Assembly: GCA_963753905.1 (NCBI GenBank)
Contig: CAVWDZ010000001.1
Location: 2,046,001 to 2,110,000 of the forward strand
DNA length: 64,000 nucleotides
Reading direction: 5' to 3'
From: Bog-756 sp963753905
GTDB lineage: Bacteria > Actinomycetota > Acidimicrobiia > Acidimicrobiales > RAAP-2
Made by a program: the position numbers and the translations under genes. Under the pieces are notes generated by a model, which had not been told where the DNA came from, ran no database searches, and was given only the letters and a program-made list of their open reading frames with translations. Below are positions 1-9,693 of this stretch, in pieces; position 1 is the first letter of the stretch, and each line of letters opens with the position of its first letter.

Positions 1-749
1 CCACTCCCGGCCGCCGGGAGCAGGACGACGGTCACCTGGCCAGCTGTTGCCGCGGTCGCTACCGCACTGGCGAGGGTCGCAGGGATCTCGACGGAGACCA
101 GGAGGGAGTCGCCCGCCCCGGCCGACGACGGCGCCCCTGTCGCGAAGATGGTCGCGTCTGGTACCAGGATGCCCGACGCAGCGCTCCCGTCTGGCGGGGT
201 TCCGCTCTGGGCCGTCGCAGCCGTCGCGCCCCCCGTCGGGACCGCCAGCGGTGCTCCCGGACTTGCAGTCTGGACGATCATCACTGCATCGCCCGGTGAG
301 AGCCCGGTTGCGGGGTACTGGCCGTCCTTGAGGGCGATCCCCACGACGGCGTCCCCGCTCTCCAGCACACGGGCACCGGTGAGGTCACCGGTCACCAGGA
401 GCGATCCGGCCGCGATCGCCACCGACGCGCGCTTTCCGGCCAGTTCCGAGGCGTCGGCGACAGGGACGGTGTCGACCCCGGACGGAACCGAGACCTCGAC
501 CTGCCCCAAATCTGCTGCAGTGATCGGCTGGCCCTGCCCGATGGGCTGGACGACCACGATGACGGCGGTCTTGTGCCCGGCGGATGAGTAGATCGAGACG
601 AACGCGGCGATGCTCGCGCAGACCAGCACCGCCGAAGCCACCGCCACCAGGGGACGCCGTGGGTGCGGGGCGACCGGCAGCGCGTTGCGTACCGCTGCCC
701 CGTTTCCGACGGCGTTCGGGATCGGCGACCGTTCGAGACGGGTGCTCAT
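1..749 (-). CDS. SAF-domain (CpaB/FlgA-like) membrane-anchored protein, 3' end outside window
   Basis: The reading frame is open from ATG at 749 to the window edge, so the C-terminus is missing. A short basic cytoplasmic N-terminus is followed by one membrane segment (about residues 30-50, VAVASAVLVCASIAAFV). A SAF-like region then begins at QPIGQGQPITAADLG and continues through LAGKRASVAIAAGSLL. SAF domains occur in pilus-assembly CpaB proteins and flagellar P-ring chaperones, where they sit outside the membrane. The ATG overlaps the stop of the preceding gene by four bases (ATGA), so the two are translationally coupled. Membership of a Tad-type pilus or other secretion operon is inference; no ATPase or pilin gene is visible here. 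Confidence 0.72.
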   Translation of the reverse strand, partial: MSTRLERSPIPNAVGNGAAVRNALPVAPHPRRPLVAVASAVLVCASIAAFVSIYSSAGHKTAVIVVVQPIGQGQPITAADLGQVEVSVPSGVDTVPVADASELAGKRASVAIAAGSLLVTGDLTGARVLESGDAVVGIALKDGQYPATGLSPGDAVMIVQTASPGAPLAVPTGGATAATAQSGTPPDGSAASGILVPDATIFATGAPSSAGAGDSLLVSVEIPATLASAVATAATAGQVTVVLLPAAGS

Positions 750-1681
750 GGCGCGTCGGGTGCGTCCACCGTTGAGCCTCCCGCGGCGCCGACCGCATCG
801 ACGCTCTCCACCTGCCCGACGCGGAGCAGTCCGGTCTGGCTGGTGAACAACGAGGGGAGCCGCCCACCACCTGTCGCCCCTGTCGCCGACCACGAGACCG
901 ACCAGGTGATGGTGGCCGTGATCACGAAGGCACCGTCGTTCGGATTCCCGTCGGGCGGGGCTTGGCCAGCAGATGTGCGAGAGAATCGGTACGAGCAGTA
1001 GGTGGTCTGTCCAGCGGCCGGGAGCAGGGCGTCGTAGGGGATGCCCGGCCCGGAACAGACCGTCAGCCCTCCGTCCCCCGTGGACCATGCAACCGAGACC
1101 GGCGTCGCTACCGCCGTGGCCGAGACGGAACCGACGGTGGCAGTGACCGCATCGGCGTGCCACAACGATGGGTCGATCCAAAGCCAGGTCGGCAGATTGA
1201 CCACGGTGGTGCCGGAGGGATTGCTCTGGATCACTGGTCGAGGCAGAACCAGTGAGCTCTCCGCTTGCAGGGCGACGGCGCGGGGATCGACGGGCGACAT
1301 CGTCCCGACGGGTCGTCCACCGGGCTGGGAGCTGATCCACTCGGTCTGGGTCCACTGCGCCCCGGTTGCACGGTCGTCACAGGTCACCGAATACCACGCT
1401 CCCGGCATCGGGCCACCCAGGGGCATACCCCCTTCGTTGTTGAGAGCCAGGTAGGTGTAGACACACGACCACGGGCTCGCAGACGAAGCGGTGCCGACTC
1501 GCGAATCTCCGCCCTGCTCGCCCGGTGACCCGCCCGAACTGCCCGCAGCAGACGTGCCCACGGAGATCGTGGCGCCCGGACCTTCGCCTGCCGACGCACC
1601 TGCACCGGCCGGAGTCGGTGCGATGAACAAGGCGCCGCCCAGCCCCGCAAGCGACCCGACCAACCTCACGACGCGGTGCAT
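746..1681 (-). CDS. Secreted hypothetical protein, middle gene of the SAF operon
   Basis: I do not recognise the family. The start was placed at the ATG giving MHRVVRLVGSLAGL, a typical signal peptide (basic start, hydrophobic core, Ala-rich cleavage region near residue 25). An upstream in-frame start at 1717 would bury the signal. The mature part of about 285 residues is rich in Gly, Ser, Thr and Pro and has several Cys (for example around CVYTYLAL and SVTCDD), consistent with an exported disulfide-bonded protein. Its start overlaps the lipoprotein gene by 16 bases and its stop overlaps the SAF gene by four, giving a tight three-gene leftward operon. A role in the cell envelope is inferred from the signal peptide and neighbours only. 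Confidence 0.7.
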   Translation of the reverse strand: MHRVVRLVGSLAGLGGALFIAPTPAGAGASAGEGPGATISVGTSAAGSSGGSPGEQGGDSRVGTASSASPWSCVYTYLALNNEGGMPLGGPMPGAWYSVTCDDRATGAQWTQTEWISSQPGGRPVGTMSPVDPRAVALQAESSLVLPRPVIQSNPSGTTVVNLPTWLWIDPSLWHADAVTATVGSVSATAVATPVSVAWSTGDGGLTVCSGPGIPYDALLPAAGQTTYCSYRFSRTSAGQAPPDGNPNDGAFVITATITWSVSWSATGATGGGRLPSLFTSQTGLLRVGQVESVDAVGAAGGSTVDAPDAP

Positions 1682-2286
1682 GACCAGTCCCGAACGGTCT
1701 GATCCGTCAATTTCCAACCGGCCGCGCTCAGGGTCATCAACGAGGTGAACGATTCGTCGGCGACCTCACCGAGGATCCCGGGCACAGGAACGTGGGACAC
1801 CTTGTTCACCGTGATCTCGCTGTCATGGAGGCAGGCCCGGACCGTCGCCGTACCACCCGGACCGACCTGGACCCGCGGGACCCCCCACGTCGGTGTGTCC
1901 TCCGCGACGTCGCCGGCGTTCCGCATGGCAGTGAGCGCGGACACGCTGACGTCCAGCTGGGGCGGGAGCATGGTCGCCGCCAGGTCCGGCTCGTCCGGAT
2001 CGGCGGTGAGGGCCGCCACCTCGAATGCCTGCTGCGCCGCCATCCACGCAGAGAGGACCTCCTCGCCCGATGCGTCAACCGCCGGATCCTGGTGGTCGAC
2101 AGGTAAGGAGGTCCCGGGATGCTCCGCGTCTACAGGGGCCTCGAACGCGGCAACGGCGCGGCTGTCGCCGGACGTCCGTGACACGGCGGAGCAGCCCGTC
2201 AGCACCATCGGCAGAGCGACAACTACCGGAAGCAACCGACGGCCCGCTGTCCCGAATCTGTGGCGGCTGAGGCGGTCCTGGTGCAT
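1666..2286 (-). CDS. Putative lipoprotein, first gene of the SAF operon
   Basis: Hypothetical exported lipoprotein of about 206 residues. The N-terminus has an arginine-rich start, a hydrophobic stretch (LLPVVVALPMVL) and a lipobox LTGC around residue 32, so the protein should be lipid-anchored after signal peptidase II cleavage. The mature part contains the segment LSAWMAAQQAFEVAALTADP and ends in WSCTAS; I see no known domain. ATG 2286 gives a normal-length signal peptide; an alternative in-frame ATG lies at 2346. It appears to be the first gene of the leftward operon with the secreted and SAF-domain proteins, with overlaps suggesting one transcript. Confidence 0.7.
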   Translation of the reverse strand: MHQDRLSRHRFGTAGRRLLPVVVALPMVLTGCSAVSRTSGDSRAVAAFEAPVDAEHPGTSLPVDHQDPAVDASGEEVLSAWMAAQQAFEVAALTADPDEPDLAATMLPPQLDVSVSALTAMRNAGDVAEDTPTWGVPRVQVGPGGTATVRACLHDSEITVNKVSHVPVPGILGEVADESFTSLMTLSAAGWKLTDQTVRDWSCTAS

Positions 2287-2821
2287 GCCGAGCGACCCTA
2301 AGAAGGCGCCGTGGAATCGGCAACGAAGATTGCACTGGGTGTGCAATTTGTTTCCGGGTCATCGACTGCCCCGAGGAGCGGTCCGGACCGGCGATCGCGG
2401 TTGCCGACGAGGCGACGGGGCACTCCGTCACGGTGCGTACCGCACCTTGCCGGCCGCCTTGCTGGCGACCTAGCAGAGGGCTTCCGAACCAACTCCACGC
2501 CGGCCTCCTTCGGCGCGGACGGAGATTTCCCTTCTCCAAAAAGGGATTCTCCTCCACCGACCCGACACGGGGCATCGCCACGGGTCGGCTCGTCGAAACC
2601 GATCTCGGAGGGACAGCACCACCTGGTGCACTCCCCGCTCTCCCGATGGTGGAGGGATCAGCGCCGGGATCTCTCCGATCAGGGCTGCGGTTCGCCGTGA
2701 CGCAGTGTGGCGGTCACATCACGTGCTGCATTCGACACTGAACGGTCACTCGGCCAGGAACGGTCCAGTCGACGGCGCTGTCGACCATGCCCTACTGCGC
2801 CGACGCCAGTCCCCTGAGCGC
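2287..2821. other. Intergenic region, no convincing gene
   Basis: This gap lies upstream of the leftward lipoprotein operon and downstream of the leftward membrane-protein gene. Open frames here have no recognisable domain, no good start site and poor codon character. A short inverted motif, GGAGA and TCTCC around an A/T-richer core near 2521-2540, could be part of a control region for the operon, but I would not call a promoter. Confidence 0.5.
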
Positions 2822-3823
2822 TCAGCCCGCAGGTCCGGGTGCAGCCACCGGGGCGCTCGCCTCCGCGTTTGAAGCGGAGCCGGTGACCAGTTTGGCGCTC
2901 AGCTTGACCGCTTTCACCGCGCTCGTCGCACCCGTCTGCAGGATGATGGCGACGAGGAGGAGGAGAACTCCGAGATACCGGAGCACGTGCGAGCCCAGCA
3001 TCAGGATCGCGACCCTGCCCAGCGCGTAGGGCGGTGAGCAGACGACGGCCCCGATGGCGCCGCCGACGGCCGACGCGGTGAGCTTGTCCCGGGTCGAGGT
3101 CGCCTGCCGGATCCCGAGCAGGCGGGCCGGAACGGCCACGTAGGCGACCATCATGATGCCCACCACGATGCCGAGACTCAGGCCGAACCACGCCTTGCCC
3201 CATCGCTCGACGACGAACGCGGAGAACCCCAGGAGCAGCCCGACCGCAAAGCCCCATCGCACGATCGTCCAGCGGTGAGCCCGCGCCTGCACGAAGGCCG
3301 GACCGATCTCGGGTGGTCCGGAACGAGCGACGGAGAAGGCGAAGACAGCGTTGAGGTAGAAGCTGGCCGCGGTCACGGCCGCTGTCGCAAGCACCAGGAC
3401 GATCACCAAGGGCCCGTGCCACATCCGGAACGCCTTGCCGTGCAGGACGTGCACCTTGAGGTCCAGCATGGCCAGCCAGATCCACATGGCCGGCAGGATC
3501 TCGACGAGGGTCAGCCGCCAGTTGGTGACCAGGAGCTTCACCCCTTGGAAGAGCATGAGCAGACCCCCGACCACGAGGGCCAGGGGCGCCAGCCACCGGC
3601 TGCGCTGGCTGAGCGTGACCAGCGCGCTCTCGACCGTCTGGTCGTCCCCGTCGCGAATGGCGGCGATCAGGCGACGGAACTGGCCGGCCACGACCTCCCT
3701 CCGGGTCGAGCGACCTGCGGGCCCGGGCCCCCCGTCACTCGGATCAGCCTCCGACCCGTCGCCGGCCGATCCTTCCGGGAGCACCGCTCCGCCCGGTTCC
3801 GGTCGGGAGGGCGGAATGCTCAC
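2822..3823 (-). CDS. Polytopic membrane protein, unknown function
   Basis: A 333-residue protein. Residues 1-45 are polar and Pro/Gly-rich and probably cytoplasmic. About six hydrophobic segments follow (for example LAPLALVVGGLLMLF, GPLVIVLVLATAAVTAA, FAVGLLLGFSAFVV, LSLGIVVGIMMVAYVAV, VLLLLVAIIL), and the tail is Ala/Pro-rich. No catalytic motif is visible and I do not recognise a named family. The gene is divergent from ettA with a gap of 93 bases that must hold both promoters. It is monocistronic as far as can be seen. Its function is unknown. Confidence 0.75.
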   Translation of the reverse strand: MSIPPSRPEPGGAVLPEGSAGDGSEADPSDGGPGPAGRSTRREVVAGQFRRLIAAIRDGDDQTVESALVTLSQRSRWLAPLALVVGGLLMLFQGVKLLVTNWRLTLVEILPAMWIWLAMLDLKVHVLHGKAFRMWHGPLVIVLVLATAAVTAASFYLNAVFAFSVARSGPPEIGPAFVQARAHRWTIVRWGFAVGLLLGFSAFVVERWGKAWFGLSLGIVVGIMMVAYVAVPARLLGIRQATSTRDKLTASAVGGAIGAVVCSPPYALGRVAILMLGSHVLRYLGVLLLLVAIILQTGATSAVKAVKLSAKLVTGSASNAEASAPVAAPGPAG

Positions 3824-3916
3824 ACCCTCAGGCTACCGACCCCCGATCGATGGGTGACTGGCGTCGCCGGCTCCCGTGGGGTCCGTCTCCTTCCCCGGGG
3901 CTGCAACACTGGTGGC

Positions 3917-5596
<1,680 letters not shown>

Positions 5597-5608
5597 GGAG
5601 CACGCGCC

Positions 5609-6661
5609 ATGAGCATGCCGCCACGTTCCCACCGCGCCTTCGCCAGCGACAACTGGGCAGGCATCCACCCCGACGTACTTGCTGCCATCGCGCGGGCGAA
5701 CGAGGGTCACTCCCCCTCCTACGGTGCCGATGCAACGACGCAGGACGCGCTCGAGCTCTTCCGCCGCCACTTCGGACCGGAGGCCGAGGTCTACTTCACG
5801 TTCAACGGCACCGGGGCCAACGTCGTGGGGCTGCAATCGCTTCTCCGCCCATACGAATCGGTGATCTGCGCGTCCGGTGCCCACATCAACATGGACGAGT
5901 GTGGCGCCCCTGAGCGGTTCCTCGGTTCGAAGCTGCTGACCGTGGACGCCCCGGACGGCAAACTCAGCCCGGAGCTGGTGGCAACAGCCGCCGGGGGCGC
6001 CGGTGACGAGCACCGTGTGCAGCCCCGGGTCGTCTCGATCACCCAGTCCACAGAGGTCGGGACCTGCTACACGGTCGACGAGATCGCCGCGCTCGCCCAC
6101 TGGGCCCATACCCGCGAGATGCTGCTCCATCTCGACGGGGCCCGGCTCGCCAACGCAGCGGCCTTTCTCGGAGTCGACATCGGCGCCTTCGGTACGGCCG
6201 CCGGCGTCGACGTCCTCTCCTTCGGAGGGACGAAGAACGGCGCTCTCGGGGCCGAGGCGGTCATCACCTTCCGGCCGGACGCCGCCACCGGTCTTCGGTT
6301 CATCCGCAAGCAGTCGATGCAGCTGGCGTCCAAGATGCGCTTCGTGGCCGCCCAGTTCGTTGCCCTGCTGTCCGACGACCTCTGGCTTCGCAACGCCGAG
6401 CACGCCAACGCCATGGCTCGGAGGCTGGCCGACGGCGCCGGTGCGGTGCCGGGGGTGGTGCTGACCCACCCTGTCCAGGCCAACGGCGTGTTCGCCCGGC
6501 TCCCCCGATCGGTCATCGAGGAGCTCCAGGCCCAATTCCCCTTTTATGTCTGGGACGAGGCCACCGGCGTCGTGCGGTGGATGACGTCGTTCGACACCAC
6601 GCCGGCCGATGTGGACGGATTCGTGAGCCTCATCGCCAGTGCGGTGGCACAGCACGCCTGA
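5609..6661 (+). CDS. Threonine aldolase family PLP enzyme
   Basis: A 350-residue fold-type I PLP enzyme resembling low-specificity L-threonine aldolase, which cleaves L-threonine or allo-threonine to glycine and acetaldehyde. The N-terminal FASDNWAGIHPDVLAAI matches the family opening. The PLP-binding lysine is K209 in SFGGTKNGALGAEA, and the preceding LLHLDGARLANAA supplies the Asp and Arg that contact the cofactor. Length is normal. It starts 12 bases after ettA and is probably co-transcribed. Homologues include related beta-eliminating lyases, so the substrate is not proven. A perfect hairpin just downstream probably ends the transcript. Confidence 0.85.
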   Translation: MSMPPRSHRAFASDNWAGIHPDVLAAIARANEGHSPSYGADATTQDALELFRRHFGPEAEVYFTFNGTGANVVGLQSLLRPYESVICASGAHINMDECGAPERFLGSKLLTVDAPDGKLSPELVATAAGGAGDEHRVQPRVVSITQSTEVGTCYTVDEIAALAHWAHTREMLLHLDGARLANAAAFLGVDIGAFGTAAGVDVLSFGGTKNGALGAEAVITFRPDAATGLRFIRKQSMQLASKMRFVAAQFVALLSDDLWLRNAEHANAMARRLADGAGAVPGVVLTHPVQANGVFARLPRSVIEELQAQFPFYVWDEATGVVRWMTSFDTTPADVDGFVSLIASAVAQHA

Positions 6662-6670
6662 CGCGCTGTC

Positions 6671-6700
6671 GGCCCGGTCAGGTCGGCGGGCGACCGGGCC
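6671..6700. terminator. Hairpin between convergent genes
   Basis: Perfect 9-bp inverted repeat GGCCCGGTC / GACCGGGCC with a 12-base loop, at the junction of the rightward aldolase gene and the leftward TIGR03084 gene. It overlaps the last codons of the latter. No T-run follows, so calling it a bidirectional terminator is inference from position. Confidence 0.5.
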
Positions 6701-7481
6701 CGGGCGGACCGGCGAACGCCTGGGCGATCGCCATCCACTCCCGGGCCGCCTCGCCGGACACCGCCAGACCGGTATCGGCGATGTTGCGCCGTTGGGTGAC
6801 CACGAGGCAGAAGTCGAGTGCGGGGCCTTCGATGGTGGAGACCGGTGCGGTGCCGTCGCTCTCCCCGATCTCCCACCGCCAGTCCTCGCCGGACGGAGCC
6901 GCCAGGACCACCTCGATCCGGTCGGCCGGCGCCTGCGCTCCGTGCACGAGATACGAGAACGGTCGTGCCCGTACGCCGACGTGGGCGATGTGCCGGAGGC
7001 GGTCGGTCGGCGTCCGCACCGATCCAAGCGCATCGGCCACGTCCTGTCCGTGTGCCCATGTCTCCATCAGTCGTGCGGAGACGAAGGAGGGCATGCTCAT
7101 CGGCGGTCCGAACCAGGGAACGCGGACCGACGGGTCGGCTCCCGCGAAGGCCGCCATCATCGCCTGGTGAGCTCCGTCCCACCAGGCCAGTAGCGCATCA
7201 CCTCCGAGGGCCCGGCCCCGGGCCAAATGCACCTCCATCGGGTCCCCGTTGCTCGTGAGCAACGCATCGGCGGTGCGTGCGAAACCGTCGGGCTCGACCA
7301 TGGCCATCCGGCCTGCGTCGTCGAAGTAGGCCAGATGGCTGATCTGGTCACGGACAGCCCATCCCTCGGCCGGAGTCGGCAGATCCCATTCCGGCGAGTC
7401 GTCGGCGAGCCCCGAGACAAGATCATGGAGATCCTCGTACTCGGCGTCGAGGTCGACGAGGAGTCCGGGGAGCACGGTCAT
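6678..7481 (-). CDS. TIGR03084 family protein (DinB/mycothiol-dependent isomerase-like)
   Basis: A 267-residue protein of the actinobacterial TIGR03084 type, in the DinB / maleylpyruvate isomerase N-terminal superfamily. The N-terminal four-helix part contains WDLPTPAEGWAVRDQISHLAYFD and later SARLMETWAHGQDVADALG. The histidines in SHL and AHGQD are the residues that would bind a metal in this superfamily. Members often act on mycothiol adducts or are of unknown activity. The C-terminal part (RIEVVLAAPSGEDWRWEIG) resembles an SCP2-like domain. Family assignment is secure by pattern; the reaction is not known. Confidence 0.85.
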   Translation of the reverse strand: MTVLPGLLVDLDAEYEDLHDLVSGLADDSPEWDLPTPAEGWAVRDQISHLAYFDDAGRMAMVEPDGFARTADALLTSNGDPMEVHLARGRALGGDALLAWWDGAHQAMMAAFAGADPSVRVPWFGPPMSMPSFVSARLMETWAHGQDVADALGSVRTPTDRLRHIAHVGVRARPFSYLVHGAQAPADRIEVVLAAPSGEDWRWEIGESDGTAPVSTIEGPALDFCLVVTQRRNIADTGLAVSGEAAREWMAIAQAFAGPPGPGRPPT

Positions 7482-7518
7482 CGTTCGAGGCTACGGCACA
7501 GCTGCCACGCCTGTCGGA

Positions 7519-7815
7519 CTACCGGTCGGCCTCGAGCCACGCACGGGTGGCGTCGAGCACCTCGACCTCGGGATGCGACCAGACGTACCGTTCCACCGAA
7601 TCCAGGAGTGCTCCCACCTGCCGCTGCTCACCGGAGACAGCGGCGAATCCGAGCTCGGTGTGCTGCCACTGGTCCTGGAATCCCACCTCCGCAGCGGCCA
7701 CCCCGAACCTCGACCTGCAGCCGTCGACGAGATGCTTGACTACGGCCCGCTTCTCCTTGAGAGAGCGTGCCGAGGGAATGCGCAGGTCGAGCGAGAGGGC
7801 ACACGCATGGAGCAT
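7519..7815 (-). CDS. DUF503 family protein
   Basis: A 98-residue protein with the DUF503 pattern: an N-terminal LSLDLRIPSARSLKEKRAVVK, then RFGVAAAEVGFQDQWQ and a C-terminal helix. Bacillus members are called YlxP and sit near rbfA and infB, though this one does not. The ATG giving MLHACALSLDL was chosen because the conserved beta-strand begins there; an upstream in-frame ATG at 7881 adds 22 basic residues that do not fit the family. Function is unknown. It lies downstream of the DUF5666 gene on the same strand but is separated from it by a strong hairpin. Confidence 0.85.
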   Translation of the reverse strand: MLHACALSLDLRIPSARSLKEKRAVVKHLVDGCRSRFGVAAAEVGFQDQWQHTELGFAAVSGEQRQVGALLDSVERYVWSHPEVEVLDATRAWLEADR

Positions 7816-7867
7816 CCACCAAGGATGGCGTGCCAGAGGTGACCGTGTCGCCGCGCGGCGGACGCGG

Positions 7868-7906
7868 GGGTGCCCCGGCACGCTGGGGAGGCGTGCCGGG
7901 GCACCC
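7868..7906. terminator. Perfect 16-bp stem hairpin downstream of the DUF5666 gene
   Basis: Left arm 7868-7883 (GGGTGCCCCGGCACGC), loop 7884-7890, right arm 7891-7906, fully complementary over 16 bp. It lies 60 bases past the stop of the leftward DUF5666 gene and before the DUF503 start. There is no T-run, as is common for actinobacterial terminators. Very likely a transcription terminator. Confidence 0.75.
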
Positions 7907-7967
7907 GGACCTCGTGGGGACTCCGGCCGGTCTCCAGGGAACCGTCGACCGGAAGTGCTCTCCAGGG

Positions 7968-9134
7968 TCAGGACGTCGAGCTGCCCGACGATGAGCTGCT
8001 CGTGCTGCCGGATGCCGAGCCACCGGTCGTGCTACCGCTCCACGGGCCAGGCCCACCGAAGCCTCCGGGGCCCGGGACACCGTTGGGTGGGCCGGCGGCG
8101 CCGTTGGGGGGACCGCCGATGGCCACCTTGGTGGCGGTCACGGTGTTGGCGGTATCGGTGCCGAAGACCGCGACGTGGGCACCGACGGTCACGTCCGCGA
8201 CCGACGGCGACGACTTCTCAGGGTCGAGGTAGCTCGTCGACGAGTCGACGTCGACCGTGACTGTCGTGCCGCTCGGCGTGGTGAGGGTGAAGCTGCCGGA
8301 GCCGACCGACTTGACCGTGCCCACGGCAGCGGGAGGCGTGCCACCGAACGGTGGCCTGCCGGTGCCGGCGCCGTTGGGGGGACCGCCGATGGCCACCTTG
8401 GTGGCGGTCACGGTGTTGGCGGTATCGGTGCCGAAGACCGCGACGTGGGCACCGACGGTCACGTCCGCGACCGACGGCGACGACTTCTCAGGGTCGAGGT
8501 AGCTCGTCGACGAGTCGACGTCGACCGTGACTGTCGTGCCGCTCGGCGTGGTGAGGGTGAAGCTGCCGGAGCCGACCGACTTGACCGTGCCCACGGCAGC
8601 GGGAGGCGTGCCACCGAACGGTGGCCTGCCGGTGCCGGCGCCGTTGGGGGGACCGCCGATGGCCACCTTGGTGGCGGTCACGGTGTTGGCGGTATCGGTG
8701 CCGAAGACCGCGACGTGGGCACCGACGGTCACGTCCGCGACCGACGGCGACGACTTCTCAGGGTCGAGGTAGCTCGTCGACGAGTCGACGTCGACCGTGA
8801 CTGTCGTGCCGCTCGGCGTGGTGAGGGTGAAGCTGCCGGAGCCGACCGACTTGACCGTGCCCACGGCAGCGGGAGGCGTGCCACCGAACGGTGGCCTGCC
8901 GGTGCCGGCGCCGTTGGGGGGACCGCCTGCGGCGGGGGCGGTTCCGGTGGCCGTCGAGGAGGAGGGCGAGCTGGACGTAGCTGCATTGGCGACGGCGCCA
9001 CCACTGATCGCCAGCCCGAGAGCCACGGCCGCTGCCGTGGTGACTCGGACACCGCGCCGACGCTTCTGACTCACGGATGGGAACGGATCGGGCGCGGATG
9101 CGGACATCGCCATCTCGTCGTGGTTGATGCTCAT
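7968..9134 (-). CDS. Secreted DUF5666 protein with three identical 90-residue repeats
   Basis: A 388-residue exported protein. ATG 9134 is preceded by AAGGAG at good spacing. A basic N-terminal region (KRRRGVRV) and hydrophobic segment (TTAAAVALGLAISGGAVANA) form a signal peptide or anchor. The body is three tandem 90-residue units, each holding a DUF5666-type beta domain (AVGTVKSVGSGSFTLTTPSG, then VTVDVDSSTSYLD and VGAHVAVFGTDTANTVTATKV) joined by a Gly/Pro-rich linker (GGPPNGAGTGRPPFGG). The C-terminus is a Gly/Ser low-complexity tail. DUF5666 is an OB-like domain of unknown role in secreted actinobacterial proteins. A wall or matrix role is inferred. Confidence 0.85.
   Translation of the reverse strand: MSINHDEMAMSASAPDPFPSVSQKRRRGVRVTTAAAVALGLAISGGAVANAATSSSPSSSTATGTAPAAGGPPNGAGTGRPPFGGTPPAAVGTVKSVGSGSFTLTTPSGTTVTVDVDSSTSYLDPEKSSPSVADVTVGAHVAVFGTDTANTVTATKVAIGGPPNGAGTGRPPFGGTPPAAVGTVKSVGSGSFTLTTPSGTTVTVDVDSSTSYLDPEKSSPSVADVTVGAHVAVFGTDTANTVTATKVAIGGPPNGAGTGRPPFGGTPPAAVGTVKSVGSGSFTLTTPSGTTVTVDVDSSTSYLDPEKSSPSVADVTVGAHVAVFGTDTANTVTATKVAIGGPPNGAAGPPNGVPGPGGFGGPGPWSGSTTGGSASGSTSSSSSGSSTS
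8101..8910. repeat. Three perfect 270-bp tandem direct repeats
   Basis: Units at 8101-8370, 8371-8640 and 8641-8910 are identical base for base on my reading. They are in frame within the DUF5666 gene, each encoding one domain plus linker. A fourth, partial unit start (CCGTTGGGGGGACCGCC) follows at 8911 before the sequence diverges. Absence of any silent difference means very recent duplication or ongoing homogenisation. Confidence 0.95.
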
Positions 9135-9492
9135 GTCGTGCTCCTTGTTGGGGGGTTGGGGGTGCTGCCTCTTCGCTGCTACAGGAGTCAGCTTCTGCTG
9201 CGCACCTGTGCCCATCCTGGGAACGAGGCAAGCCGCTCCTTGGAGTTCGTTGCCTCGGAGCCGTGGAATGTTTCCGCCAGGAGCGGCGAACCGGCGAGGT
9301 CGTCGCACTCCGACACGGTCCTCCGCAGGATCGAAGGAGCGTGCGATCCGCGGCGGTGCAGTCGGGATCCGAAGTCCGGGTGGAATCACGGACTCCGTGA
9401 CGTGAGGTCCCGGCGATTGGAGGGAGGACGTCCGAGCCGATCCCCGGCCCGAATTTACATACCTGGTACCGGAATCGGGATCAGGTCCCCGC
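9135..9492. other. Intergenic region upstream of the DUF5666 gene
   Basis: No supported gene. It must contain the promoter of the leftward DUF5666 gene and the 3' end of the transcript of the small gene at 9493-9693. A weak hairpin (TCACGG / CCGTGA, loop ACT) lies near 9388-9402. I see no clear -10/-35 pair. Confidence 0.45.
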
Positions 9493-9693
9493 TCAGGCGT
9501 GGATCAGTCCACCCTCGGTTTGTGGAGCCGGAAGGAGGTTGCTGATGTACCAGGTGGTCGGAGGCGGATCCTGGGACTCGACCCCGTTGTCCAGAACGAG
9601 TGCTGTCGGGTTCCCGTTCGAAAACCATCTGGCGCTGTGTAGGTGGAACGGGTCTCCGTACCAGCCCTGTGCCTTGCTGGGAGTCTGCGGCAT
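9493..9693 (-). CDS. Small DUF2510-like protein (66 residues)
   Basis: A short soluble protein with one motif block, GWYGDPFHLHSARWFSNGNP followed by ALVLDNGVESQDPPP. This is the pattern of small actinobacterial proteins related to DUF2510 (W-Y-x-D-P and a later R-W-F/W). Function is unknown; the module is usually found attached to membrane or secreted proteins, but here it stands alone without a signal peptide. ATG 9693 is the only sensible start. Just upstream are a direct repeat and a palindrome that could be operators. Confidence 0.65.
   Translation of the reverse strand: MPQTPSKAQGWYGDPFHLHSARWFSNGNPTALVLDNGVESQDPPPTTWYISNLLPAPQTEGGLIHA

Noticed and set aside
8175..9545. Long rightward open frame over the DUF5666 repeats
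   Set aside because: It is the antisense of three identical repeats; the protein is Arg/Asp/Gly-rich without domain, while the leftward frame has a signal peptide, ribosome-binding site and known domain.
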